A DNA stretch of 64,000 nt from contig BDSL01000119.1 of NCBI GenBank assembly GCA_003116995.1, positions 186,001-250,000 of the forward strand, read 5' to 3'. Source of the DNA: Yamagishiella unicocca (taxonomy: Eukaryota; Chlorophyta; Chlorophyceae; Chlamydomonadales; Volvocaceae). Within the stretch, counting starts at the first letter, position 1, and each line of letters begins with the position of its first letter. Below, piece by piece: positions 22,801 through 32,384 of the stretch. Under the pieces are notes generated by a model that had not been told where the DNA came from, searched no databases, and saw only the letters and a list, made by a program, of their open reading frames with translations. A program made the position numbers and the translations under genes.

Positions 22801-23340
22801 GGGATTCAGGTGCTGGCCAGAGGCGCGGGCAAACGCCGCCATGAGGGCGATAAATGGCGGTACTGCAGCTGCATCTGGGAGCGTGACTTGGGCATCATCA
22901 GCAAACTGCACGCCGGTAACCAGGCTGGCCGGGTCCGCCGGGGCCAGCGGCACGCCAACACCGTGCCGCTTCAGCCAGCAGAGGAGGGCGTGGGCCACGA
23001 AGAGGTAGAGGAGCGGGGCAAGGGGACAGCCCTGCCGGACGCCGGCCCGGATAGGGACAGAGCGGGAGATGTAGCCGTTGACGGACGCCATGGCCACTGT
23101 ACGGCCCAACAGGAGCTGCGTCCATCCCAGGAAACCGGCCCCAACACCCATGCGCTCCATGACAGCAAAGAGGAAGGAGCGGTCAATGGTGTCGTAAGCT
23201 TTGGCGAAATCCAAGAAGGCGATGAGAGCACTCCGTTGCTGCTGGTGTAGGAGGGGGGGGAGGCAGCGAAGGAAGCGGGTGTTGGCGCCAATGGAGCGGC
23301 CGGGGAGGAAGGCGGACTGCTCGAGGGGGATGGCGGCGGA
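19845..23340 (-). mobile_element. Non-LTR (L1-like) retrotransposon, 5'-truncated, with reverse transcriptase
   Basis: The largest element in the window. It contains the coding region 20155-23340, a 3' untranslated region and a terminus near 19845 reading GGCCACTGTAACGCGGTCTC. The element starts inside the reverse transcriptase fingers, and a second, shorter copy lies directly upstream in the same orientation. The last 310 bp of coding sequence are repeated in that second copy. Confidence 0.85.
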
Positions 23341-23493
23341 AAGAGAGAGAGACCGCGTTACAGTGGCCGCACGACAGGCGGCACCCGCCCTTATCCCGGC
23401 GGGAAAGCACTGCCCATCACCCGCACCACTCGTATCTCGAACCAGCAAAGGTGGCACCAGGAAAGAAAGAACGAAAGAACAAACAGCAGCCAA
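20152..23493 (-). CDS. Reverse transcriptase ORF of non-LTR retrotransposon (chimeric start)
   Basis: The 1113-codon frame contains reverse transcriptase blocks in order: EQSAFLPGRS, FLDFAKAYDTID (motif A, F-x-D), GVRQGCPLAPLLY (motif B) and FADDAQV (motif C, catalytic DD). A thumb-like VALGIPFTNP follows, then a C-terminal zinc-knuckle-like region (CACGC, then LHHFWSCP) and LAKFWALLRDFAGLGLP. About 250 residues of nearly pure Ala/Pro/Gly lie between the FADD block and the thumb, where related elements usually have a short linker. Residues before about 52 come from the 3' untranslated region of the neighbouring copy, so the annotated ATG is an artefact of the junction. Endonuclease and ORF1 are missing. 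Stop is TAG at 20154-20152. Confidence 0.85.
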   Translation of the reverse strand: MAAVCSFVLSFLVPPLLVRDTSGAGDGQCFPAGIRAGAACRAATVTRSLSLSAAIPLEQSAFLPGRSIGANTRFLRCLPPLLHQQQRSALIAFLDFAKAYDTIDRSFLFAVMERMGVGAGFLGWTQLLLGRTVAMASVNGYISRSVPIRAGVRQGCPLAPLLYLFVAHALLCWLKRHGVGVPLAPADPASLVTGVQFADDAQVTLPDAAAVPPFIALMAAFARASGQHLNPSKVELLWAGRQVAPAPAAPAAVLAAAVAAVAAPAAAWTAAGGAAASPAAPSAAAAEAPVEAAPAGAGAAAVPPDAPAAAAAAAAPVAAALAAAAAAPQAAAAPAAAAAVAPAAAVLVAVAAEALATAGSAAAGGAPGAAAGAAATTVLTTAAPAAAGAAAASPTPPDAPAVAAVTAAPTAPAAPAAPAAPAAPAGAASSPVARHPPRLARPPGLARRGRRRRGRGAAAVVVVGALAAAAGALAAPGPSTSPSLAATAPGVPRPSPSPPPPALAGLRIVPAAVALGIPFTNPPAAPVLDWASRMSEARRRLQKISRMALSMFGRATAAAAYALHMATYHMEHSGLPPAEVLAGIMALVAKLVDRELGPDDAQRRFTGVPLRLLSGHPTIGGFGVLPLRLHVLSRHAKWSLTVARSALQPPAARAPWIRIAVSFLSTLHPAFRPLAVTTARPDGPWLGAPLSLPPDIHRLATSLGHLPPLSDVADPPLEPGVWCFNAPLWGNPLLPNAGAPGRRPGLEAIHGPLTMCRRLLTVGDAVRVQDAMTAFEVERAHALATTPGMAIFSRLAERWTTLVRHELAPSELAMGALQDRIAARAAVAALLSDISPAWLAAARLAPDGPAPPSPDEVDALLLARLGWRLGVDAVLPLTSFTVKLGTLLQAAELERPRQACHAAYVREALGLSPAVAATPEAALVALRAVWRRLWTRLKWEPRWKEVLWRLAVDGVPMPGSSHLPLVPPEPCACGCYPAAAGVAESPRLHHFWSCPLVRPLWDELEVCCGCGVTREHVWLCVSPDPTTVLQCVWDVVALAALNAMEWARRYIHSHRLSGTTLPAAMRSGLLAKFWALLRDFAGLGLPRKDWGDVGVDHPFLFVTGGRLMCAMPP
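21985..22780 (-). repeat. Ala/Pro-coding GCN-rich expansion inside the reverse transcriptase
   Basis: A low-complexity stretch of GCG, GCC and GCA codons with scattered Pro, Gly and Thr. It keeps the frame open across roughly 790 bp and separates the catalytic palm from the thumb. Confidence 0.85.
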
Positions 23494-23775
23494 GGCAGGC
23501 TAGCTAGGGCGGCATGGCGCACATGAGCCGACCCCCGGTTACGAACAAAAATGGGTGGTCCACCCCCACGTCACCCCAGTCCTTGCGGGGCAAACCCAAG
23601 CCCGCAAAGTCCCGCAGCAAGGCCCAGAACTTAGCAAGGAGGCCAGAACGCATAGCAGCAGGGAGGGTGGTGCCGGAGAGCCGATGAGAGTGTATGTACC
23701 GGCGCGCCCACTCCATCGCGTTGAGCGCCGCCAACGCCACCACATCCCACACACACTGCAGCACAGTGGTCGGAA
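23341..23775 (-). mobile_element. Second, strongly 5'-truncated copy of the same retrotransposon
   Basis: Encodes only the last 86 or so residues (VWDVVALAALNAMEWARRY to CAMPP and stop), identical to the larger copy as far as compared. It lacks part of the 3' untranslated region present at 19915-20050, which suggests an internal deletion. Its 5' end stops about 65 bp before the tRNA-Gly gene. Confidence 0.8.
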
Positions 23776-23839
23776 AGGCCAGGGCTGAGGTCGTGAGAGA
23801 GGCAGTAAAGAGAGCGCAACAGCCCTACATGTGAGCATA

Positions 23840-23928
23840 GCACTAGTGGTATAGTGGTAGCATAGGTCCTTGCCATTGGAAAACCAGGCAGAGCGGACCA
23901 GACCCGAGTTCGATTCTCGGCTAGTGCA
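23840..23928 (+). tRNA. tRNA-Gly(GCC) with an 18-nt intron
   Basis: The acceptor stem GCACTAG pairs with CTAGTGC, with discriminator A. The anticodon stem GGTCC (23865-23869) pairs with GGACC (23895-23899). The loop begins TTGCCA, so the anticodon is GCC at 23872-23874. Eighteen bases (23876-23893) interrupt the loop after position 37, the standard site of nuclear tRNA introns. The T-arm is CCGAG, TTCGATT, CTCGG. Removal of the intron leaves a normal 71-nt tRNA. Confidence 0.9.
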
Positions 23929-23933
23929 GAAGA

Positions 23934-24005
23934 GATCCTGTGGTCTAGTGGTTAGGACAGCAGACTCTGAATCTGCTAACCTGAGTTCAAGTCTCAGCAG
24001 GATCT
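23934..24005 (+). tRNA. tRNA-Gln(CTG)
   Basis: The acceptor GATCCTG pairs with CAGGATC. The anticodon arm is GCAGA, CTCTGAA, TCTGC, with CTG at 23967-23969. The T-loop is TTCAAGT. It ends in a T discriminator and is followed by a run of T that can serve as the Pol III terminator. It lies six bases after the tRNA-Gly gene. Confidence 0.93.
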
Positions 24006-24010
24006 TTTTG
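24005..24010 (+). terminator. Pol III T-run after tRNA-Gln
   Basis: Six consecutive T directly follow the acceptor stem; the first is also the discriminator base. Confidence 0.7.
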
Positions 24011-24149
24011 GTTCCCTTCAGTGGCCCCCGCCATCGATCTGTGGCCAGCCCGCGAACATTTCAGGCCGAAGGGGTTGGAAGCCGGCCCCATCGCACGCAT
24101 AGGAGAGCCACCCGCACCGGCTCGATGGGGCAGCCGGCCCCACGCCGCC

Positions 24150-24545
24150 CGAAAGGCTGAGCCGCGGTGCAACCTTCGCCTGCAACACGGAAACCACTTC
24201 AGTATGCACCGCCAGATAGCTTTGCAGCACTTGCGTAGGCTGCTGCATACTGGCACCGGCTCCAGCATGCGCTAGAGACACCAGAGCCGACGAAGCTCTG
24301 TCAGGTAGAGCGAGGACCAAAGCTACCGTCGGTAAAGTTGGCACTTCACAACGAACGGCGTTGGTGCCGACCAGCCCAGCTGGACAGCCATAGGATACTC
24401 AATGCACGCACTCCGCAAAGCCACCGTGAAGAGCCAGTATGCGGAGGTGGGGCCCAGAATGCCGCGAGCTGGGACCCGACCGGTGCCCAAAGTTCCCGGC
24501 AGCGCTCCTCCTTTACGTACCAGACGACACAGCCATTCCATCGGT
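24150..24545 (-). mobile_element. Retroelement coding remnant, third relative of the 38-40 kb tandem pair
   Basis: On the minus strand it reads ASSALVSLAHAGAGAS and QVLQSYLAVHTEVVSVLQ, nearly the same as both tandem copies at 38-40 kb. The frame is broken elsewhere. Confidence 0.65.
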
Positions 24546-24805
24546 GTACTGCTTATAGGGGGGCCATTCAGGCTGGTTCCCCCTAGGCTAGGTGGTTGGT
24601 GCCACTGTTAGTTCTCTGGCACCTTGGTCGGGGTTTTCGGCGGTTTGCCATACCTCAGTCGGCCGGCTCAGTCAGTTACCCACTGTAACCGTTACAACAA
24701 ACTCAGTCGGCCACTTTGTCCTTCTTTCTGCGTCCCTTTCAGTGTCAAGATGGCTCTATATATCTTCTGGTCTGGGGCCCACTGTACCAGTTACTAATAG
24801 TACAG
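24546..24805 (+). mobile_element. Non-LTR retrotransposon 3' untranslated region, two overlapping ends
   Basis: Contains CCCACTGTAACCGTTACAAC at about 24680 and a second, divergent end GGGCCCACTGTACCAGTTAC at about 24775. One copy therefore appears to have inserted into, or next to, another. Confidence 0.7.
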
Positions 24806-24809
24806 TAAC

Positions 24810-26375
24810 ATGCTATTATCCGGTGTAGCGGGGTCTGTGACTGGTCCGGTCTTGGAACCGACTGCCGGGAACGACCAAGCTGTACGTCCACCTTCGTAAC
24901 ACCTCAGCTCCCACTGCTGCTGAGGTTACGGTTTGTATTGTTCTTTTGTGTCGGGTTTGCGGTCAAAGACAGCGGCACTCAATGAATCTTCAGTAAGCAA
25001 CATTGTCTTGCTATGATTCCTTTCATCGCGCTTATGTTTCGCCCTGAACGGCACCCATAGAGATGTTATGGTAAGATTTTGCCCGGGTATTCAGGGCCTT
25101 GACCTTACTTAGCGACATCGCTGCTGTCGAGTATTTAGTTCTCCGGCTGACGGGACTCGCACCTGCGTGGATGGGGGGGAGCTAACAGGGCGATGCCTCT
25201 TCCGGATGGAGTGGCAGCGTGTGCGACATATACCCCGGGGACCTGTCCATGCGGCGGTACGGTAGGTGGAATTGACATGATAGACAGCAGCTTGAGCAGT
25301 TCAGCCACGGCCGGTCGACCGGGTTGGACTCCTTTACGAAGCGTTTACGAGGCTTGTTCCGAAGTTGCAACTTGTCAAGACTCCCGGTTACTGTCTCATG
25401 GCGTCGTAAGAGGACTCGTTATGATCCCTTCCCATCCGAAGGGCCTTTTACGACGATTCGGCTGCCATAGGGCGGGATGCCCGATCCATTGCTGTGTTCT
25501 CAGTGCTTTTGCGACAATTTGCGACGTTTTGCGACAACCTTTCGAATTGTGCACCAGACTCAACACTAGCGTTAGCGTCATAATTACCGAACCAATTGGC
25601 GACATTAAATGGTTTGGGTCAAATTGTCACACAGCTCACGCTGTTGTTCATTCCATTGCAGTGCGACCATGACGGTTTTAACAAAACGTCTGGGTAAAGC
25701 ACGTGATTTGTTCATTTTGCTGAAAGTTAACGCCTATTAGCGTGACAACATTTACACAAGTAGAAGATAGGTTGATAGCAGTAGTAACTAGCTGTTATTA
25801 CAGTGGTGGGGCCCAGACCGTACGTCAGGAAGGTTTGTAGAGCCATTGGCCAGGTAAGATAGCTAGCAGGTGTGTAATGTCATGCATTCACCATTAGGAG
25901 ATCTACAACGCTTCCAAAAAAAATCCCCAAAGCGTTCATGTTGCGGTGTATGTGCCGCGCTGTTCTCACGGCTGGCCGTTTCTAAGCAGCCGCCGGCATC
26001 TAGCGAGACTATTGAAGATCAACATCCGCTCGCAAGCTCGCTCCTGCCTCGCCCAGTGCGTGCCTTCGTTGCAGCAAACACAATCCATCTCATGGATATT
26101 GCCAACCAAAAGCGACACGATAGTGTCTGCCTTACTATTACTGTGACGATGACATGACTGTAGCGGCATGCATGATAGTGTCTGCCTTACCTTGACGTGG
26201 CTCGCTGGATGCAAGGACGCGCGCGCTCTGGTAATCGCTGATCGTCGGGTAGATAGACAGTAGTTGACAGGTTTGAGGCGCACACGGCCTACATCCAACA
26301 CCGTCTTGATGTGGTAGACGGCATGGCTGGATGGCATGATCGCGGCGGTCGAAAGGTCGATGCCCTCGCACACGC
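24810..26375. other. No gene seen; scattered TE scraps
   Basis: No convincing ORF. TTACGAGG-type motifs at 25325-25470 resemble those at 16440-16680. A minus-strand scrap of the common retrotransposon end (TTATTACAGTGGTGGGGCCC) lies at about 25795. A duplicated phrase (GATAGTGTCTGCCTTAC) occurs at 26119 and 26174. Confidence 0.4.
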
Positions 26376-26529
26376 ACGCACGCCAACACCAACCACTGTG
26401 ACCGTTACAACAACAACTAGCCCTCAAGGAGCACGTACGGGCGCGCTGGGCTGGTTGAGCCCTGCGTTTTGTACTGGCAATGGCGGGCCCCCGGGAGCGC
26501 CGGCCCCCATGGGTCAGCTGCCTTAGCAT

Positions 26530-28243
26530 TTACCTGAGGGGGGTGCATCCGGCGTTTGGACCTCTGAATCTGCTCACAGCAGGGGTCCGTGGATGGGAGC
26601 GGACGAGATGCCGGCTGATATCCGACGGGTGATCACGGCGCTCGCGGCCTTGCCCCCGGTACAAGACATCGCTAGCGAGCCGTTGGTGCCAGGCCCGTGG
26701 TGTGTACACGTGCCGATTTGGGGCAACCCGCTCCTCCCAGCCTGCCAGTCTGGGCAGATGGTGGTCGGCAGGAGGCCGGGCTTGGAATACTTACACCCAG
26801 AACTGGTGGGGTGCTGGGCCATTAAGACGTTGGGCGATGTTTTGGCGGCTCGTGATGCACTTCGGGACTTCTTAGTTGCGTCCGAGGCGGCGGTGCAGAC
26901 GGCATGGCCAGCGGGATGGCGGGGGGCTCGTCGTCCGAGTCTTAGATCCGCGGTCAAGAGCAGCGAAGACGTTTCTGGGGCTTGATCGGTGGCGGGAATG
27001 TACGGGGGCGCTGGAAGCGTTGCTAGCTGAGGTGCCAACCCCGTGGAAGCAAGCAGCGGCACTGGTGATGCCGGTTTCCTCCCAGGGTATACCCCACGTT
27101 CTACCTGGGATGGAGGAAGTGGGGTCCATGCTCACCGCACGGTTGGGGTGGCGGTTGGGCGGGGGGGAGCCGCTGGCGCTGCGGGATATGACTGTTAGGG
27201 TTGGGACGGCTGTGCAACTGGTCGAGTTCGCGGACGCCCGGCGGGCCGCGCATGAGAAATTTGTGCGCGAAGCGCTTGGGGGTACCGGCCCTGTCCTGCC
27301 AGCGGCCCTGAATGCCTTGCAGCAAGTGTTCCGGCGGCTCTGGTCTGGCATGAAGTGGGAGCCGGCCTATACGGAGGGATGGTGGCGGTTGGCTGTGGAT
27401 GGGATCCCCCTCCTCGGGAACTCTCATATGCGGACGGCAGCAGCAGCCCCTTGTGGGTGCGGTGTGCCGGCTGGAGAGTCTCCAGGGGCGGGTACCCCCC
27501 GCTTACACCACTTTTGGTTCTGCCCGGTGGCTCAAGCAGTGATTGCCCAACTCGAGACCCAGCTCGGTGCAGGGGTGACACGGGCGCAAGTTTGGTTGGT
27601 GCAAGCACCTACCGGGGTACAGTCCTGCGTCTGGGATGTAGTAGTCCTGGCGGCTATTACTGCCATGGAGGTGGGGCGCCGGTTTATGGCCGCGGCCTTG
27701 AAAAGGGCGGGGGCTGGTGGTCCCCCTCTTACTCCGGGTAGTGGTCTTCTGGATCGTGCCGTTCGCCGTGGGGTGGTGGAGTTTTGGGCCCTTTTGAGGG
27801 GCTTTGCTGCGCTGGGGCTTCCCCAGAGGTACTGGTGGATTCCTGATCGGCTCGGGTTGTCTTGGAGAGCGGGGTTTCCCGTGCTTCATACTTTCTGGCT
27901 ATATAGGCGTGTTGAGCCCTGCTAGGGGTCCGTGCCTTATGGGATGAGAGGTGGCGGGTTCCGATGTTTGCATCGTTGCGGCGCTTCACTGGTTCGTCGC
28001 GTGCTGGGCTGTTAGGTTGGTTGGTGGCCAGTTCCTGATAGGGGAGCCTCTAGTGCAAATTCCCCCTGGGGTGCTGGCTGCTGCTCTGTATGCCTACGGC
28101 CTGTCAATTTGGTGTTCTGGTGGTTTGCCTTTGTTTCGGTGCATGTCGGTATTTGTTTCCTCCGTCTTGTTCAGTGTCAGGCGATGCGCCCGATGGTTCT
28201 ACCTCTTGGTCTGGAACCCACTGTAACCGTTACAACAACGTAG
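26530..28243 (+). mobile_element. Non-LTR retrotransposon, C-terminal coding region plus 3' end
   Basis: The coding part resembles the C-terminal 500 residues of the reverse transcriptase protein at 20152. It starts at HPAFGPL, passes the zinc-knuckle region (PCGCG, LHHFWFCPVAQAV) and ends LYRRVEPC with a stop at 27923-27925. A frameshift near 26880-26900 separates two open frames (26593-26985 and 26876-27925). The 3' untranslated region runs to CCCACTGTAACCGTTAC at 28230. The protein differs clearly from the 20-kb copy, so it is a sister subfamily. Confidence 0.85.
26876..27925 (+). pseudogene. C-terminal fragment of a retrotransposon polyprotein
   Basis: Open for about 345 codons, but lacking the reverse transcriptase core and frameshifted relative to the preceding homologous stretch. 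Conserved phrases are LTARLGWRLG, WRLAVDGIPLLGNSH and FWALLRGFAALGLPQ. The Cys-His cluster (CGCG, HHFWFC) resembles the zf-RVT region at the end of plant L1-type proteins. Confidence 0.75.
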
Positions 28244-28543
28244 GCCAGCGCGAGCCATCCATCGCCAGGGAATAACCAAAAATGAACGACTACATATGCA
28301 TACTGCTGGCAGGTACATCTCGGCTCGAGGGTGAATGTAAGCGCACATACATGACAGGTATTAATAAGAACGCATTCATCGCAGGAGATTAGTGTTAACA
28401 TGCATATGTACGTGTGTGGTTTCTTCGCTCGCCACGTGACGTTCATCACCGCCCACGTGCTCCATGCCTCCGTACGTGCATCCATGGCTTCTTCCGCGCA
28501 TCGATCCGTCGGCCCTATGACACATCGAGCTGTTCATCGTAGC

Positions 28544-28580
28544 TGTTGTAACGGTTACAGTGGGTTCCAGACCACGTAGC
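28544..28580 (-). mobile_element. Isolated retrotransposon 3' terminus
   Basis: Only the last 35 or so bases of the family are present (GTTGTAACGGTTACAGTGGG, then TTCCAGACC). This is a minimal 5'-truncated insertion. Confidence 0.6.
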
Positions 28581-28781
28581 TAAGCTAGCTGCGTACATAG
28601 TATGTATGCCTAGGGCCTTCGATAGGCGGCGGTGCAGCGGCGGCGGGGGCAGGGTCGGTCTTTGGCCAAGGCTGCCAAGGGCAGCGATGACAAGTGGATA
28701 GCATCTGGACGAGGACGCGGACGCGGGCGGAAACAGTAGCATCTGGACGAGGACGCGCGTGGAAATAAGCAACTTAATTTT

Positions 28782-29046
28782 GGTCTCTAGGGAGACCATT
28801 TAGGGACTTGAACTGGGAGGCAGTTACTGGTCTCTGGGGAGGTCTGGGGAGACCATTTCGGTATTGAACTGGCTGAGAGGCGAATTCTGGTCTCTGGGGG
28901 GACCATTTAGGGACTTTAATTGTGAGGCGGATTTTGGTCTCTAGGGAGACCATTTAGGGACTTGAAATGTGAGGCAGATTATGGTCTCTAGGGAGACCAT
29001 TTAGGGGCTGGCTGGGAGGCAGATTTTGGTCTCGGGAGAGACCATT
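28782..29046. repeat. Tandem array of GGTCTC-(N)4-GAGACC hairpin units
   Basis: Six units of about 45-60 bp start at 28782, 28829, 28889, 28936, 28983 and 29028. Each begins with an inverted repeat such as GGTCTCTAGGGAGACC, continues CATTTAGGGACTTGAA and ends with a GAGGCAGATT-like phrase. The inverted repeat is kept in most units, while the stretch between varies in length and sequence. Confidence 0.88.
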
Positions 29047-29049
29047 TCA

Positions 29050-29755
29050 TGGATTATCCTATCCATTAATGAAGCAGTGTAACAAACCATAAATATTGAT
29101 CCCAGCTGCAGCAAATGCATGCAACAATCTGGGGAATATCCGGGAATAACCGGGCATAACAAGGAATGGGTAACCGCTTTCCCGAGGAATGTTTCCCGGC
29201 CGTGCTGTTCGTGCTTTCCTGGCTGACCGTCGTGGCCGACTCCAGGCCTGACTGGCGTGCGCTGTCGTTAGCGCTCAGGCTACAACTGACCAGGTCGTAG
29301 ACACGTTAGCAGGTGAACGCCGCAAGTCGCTACCTCTTCCGGGGTCTGCCCCGGGTATCCTGACTCCCGACCGAAGCGCGGCCCACAGCTGCACTGTTGC
29401 TTGCGGGGGCAACTATGCTCGACACTGTTGTTACACGTCTGCAACTGGGCACCTCGTGCGAGAGGATACTTCGAGCACGGCCGGGAATGCCAGACGTGGC
29501 ATCCGGCCCGTGCTAAGGCGGCGGAGGCTCTGTAGGCCCGATGTGCGCACCTTATCCCTGCAGCTCCGATCGTGAGCCAGCTACCACCTAACACCGAGTT
29601 ACCAGACGGTATAAGACGGCGTCCGTTACTTAGTGTCAACGAACCATACCTAACAACACACTTGTGAGATATTTCACTCCAACTGTCATGCTCAGATACG
29701 CGTTTCTGGAGCGGCACCGAAACCATGACTAATGCCCGCGAATCGTTCATGCCGG
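29050..29755. other. No gene seen
   Basis: No supported coding, RNA or tandem-repeat feature; a CGGGAATAACC-type phrase recurs near 29130. Confidence 0.4.
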
Positions 29756-30070
29756 CGCTGGGGCATGACAACCGGCCTACCCCGATCACTGGCTGGCCCA
29801 GCAAACTGGCCGATAACCTGCGTACCCCGGTAACTGGCCAACCCCGCTAACTGGCCGATAACCGGCCTACCCCGGTTACCGTTTTACGGAACGAGCTAAC
29901 TGGCCGGTAACCGGTGTACCCGGATAACCGGCTTGTTTCACTGGTAACTGGTCGATAACCGGCATACCCGGTTACAGTTTTACGGAACGAGCATACGGGG
30001 CGGTTACCGGCTGAGTCGATTAGGGGCCGATTAGGGGCCGGTTTGCGAAGACCCGGTTACCGGTCGCGAC
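29755..30070. repeat. Irregular CCGGTTACC / AACTGGCCGATAACC array
   Basis: Variants of TAACTGGCCGATAACCGG alternate with TACCCCGGTTACC, and TTTTACGGAACGAGC recurs at 29882 and 29979. The units are rich in overlapping short palindromes (GGTAACCGG, CCGGTTACC). It ends in a C-run at 30069. Confidence 0.75.
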
Positions 30071-32380
30071 CCCCCCCCCAAACCGGCCGGTAACTGGGGC
30101 AAGTGCTCCCATAGGGCCTCGGTATGGCATCGGATGCCACACTACGTAAGGAAGGGCACTTACTTAGCACATCGGACAAAGTAAGGTAGGCGTAATGATG
30201 ATGGGTAGATAGGCGCATGCATCGTGCGCACGGCGGCCATGCATACGCGCGCCGAAATAACAGCAGCCTACGTGCCACGCCCTTCCGTCCGCGCCGCCAA
30301 TGATTTAGCCCCATGCTTACAAACTGCGCAATGCTGCCGTCAGCGAGCTATTGTTTTTATATCATCAAAGCCCTGCAAAAGCCGACTGCAGTCGTCATTT
30401 CGTTGCTAACAACTAACGTAACCGAAGGTACGTATACGTGCTATGTACGGTATCACTACTGCCGTTGGCATCATCACACCGAACCTCATGAACACTCGCA
30501 GTGTACGCGCGCGATGCTTTCCACCGAGTGTGCATACAGCAGGCGCAGCAGACGACATGCATATAGCAGGCACATCAATGTGAGTGGATCATGCATACAT
30601 ACGTACAGGCGGCCCGTGGAGCAGCGGCGGCCCATCAAGCCATGCAAGCGATTGATCGACCAGCAGCAGCTAGCACGTACGCAGAGGAACTAGATAAGTA
30701 CGTAAAAGACAGCTAGGTAGGTCGATACGTAGGTACGTACGTAAATAGGTATGGAGCACAGCCTCATCATACATGCGACCTGCAGCCCAGCCAAGACGAC
30801 ATCATGTACATAGATAGACGCAGACGACCAAGCAAGCAAGCAAGCAGGTAGTCCAAACAACATCCCTACACAAAATAACATCCCTACACAAAATCGGCGG
30901 CTCCATCCTTAAGCGCGCGGTAGGTCTACCGGCGGCGGGAAGCAAAAGCAAACACCGCATCTAGATAGGGGAAGCAAACACCGCCGCATCTAGGGGAAGC
31001 CAACACCGCAGCTAGGGGAAGCGAACACCGCATCTAGGGCAAGCAAACACTGTATCTAGCTAAATCCCCATGCATAAGCCCCTCCTTCGTTCCACGCAGC
31101 CATCCTAGATAGTTAGCATGGAGTTCATCCGCCGAGCACCAGCAAAAACCTGCTGATGCATGCCCTGGCGGCTTGCTTGCTTATCGATGCGCCTATAGAT
31201 ATCCCGCTCGCTAGGTGGGCGCTCCCATACGTACATCCCGCCCATCGCCTCCTGCTGCCGGCAGGCACGCACACAGCATACAGGAACGCACACAGCATAC
31301 AGGAACGCTGCACACAGCGCAGCTGCCAGATCATCAATAGGCGACGCGTGGTGATGAGCGGTGGATCGTCATTGGAGCGGTGGATCGTTACTTCCTCCAC
31401 GCACGCGCCGAAACCTGAAAGTGAGTGGTGGATCACTCTGTGGCCTTACTGTTACGCCGATTGAAACCCTAAAAGTGAATGGGCCACCCTGCCGCTCGAG
31501 GGACCTCGCTCAACGTCCGTTTCTGGTGCCCCCGCCCACCTCATTACTCGCTTAATAAGGTCACTCGGGTGGCTACGGCTTACTTATGGATCGCATTTTA
31601 CTGAACGGATAGGGAATTCATTCCATCATGCATCATCAGCTAGACAACCAACCTACTCGTACGTACGTACGTCTATTCAGCGGTGCGTAGTAGTGCCCCC
31701 TCCCTCCAGCAGGCCAACATACAAGTAAGCACCACTACTACTGCCAAAATGCACGCACGCAATGCAATGCATGACCGTCACATACGTACCCCAATCTTAG
31801 CTAGCCGCACGGCGGGCTACCTAATAACTAATAGCAGCACGCACCTAATATATAACTAATCCCGCCGGGGCCCGTGGATGGGCCCAGTCGCATGGGACCC
31901 TATCTAACCGCAATCAGCAGCCCCTGCACCCCATGGCCAGCAGTGCATGCTATGTTTCTCAGCATCTCAAAGATGCATGTATGGTATGTAGCATCTGCTA
32001 TGCTGCTGCCAACCCCTGGTGCCCTATCCCTGGGGCCGTCGCCGCACGCACCGGGACAAATACACCAACGCACACAGCTAGCTGCTGCCTGTCACGCAAT
32101 GAAGGGCCAAAGTCAATCAATGTGTACAGTAAGGGCGGCGGCGTCGGATGCCACACATCCACGGGTACGACTCTCGATCGGCCACTTGACCAGTAGTCAT
32201 ACGCGCGCGTGCGTTGTCAGGGTGCTCGAGAAGAGGCTTGCTGGTAGGTTGGTGATGAGGACGGAACCTCATGCATGTCACCTACCCAGCAAGTAAGCGC
32301 CTTACGACGGGCGGCCTCTTGGACCGGAACCCTGCCTTGCACGCACGCACACTACTACTCCAGCTCCGAGCGTGCCTTCG
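30070..32380. other. Non-coding stretch with small tandem repeats
   Basis: No gene supported. It contains a 20-bp duplication (ACATCCCTACACAAAAT, 30858-30895), GTACGTAC and AAGCAAGC microsatellites, and an array of about 25-bp units at 30935-31060. Confidence 0.45.
30935..31060. repeat. 25-bp minisatellite, about five copies
   Basis: Units read GGGGAAGCAAACACCGC followed by ATCTA, with small changes in each copy. Confidence 0.8.
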
Positions 32381-32384
32381 TTCG

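Noticed and set aside
28782..29046. CRISPR-like palindromic repeats
   Set aside because: The intervening sequences are related to each other rather than unique, and the setting is a plant-type nuclear genome.
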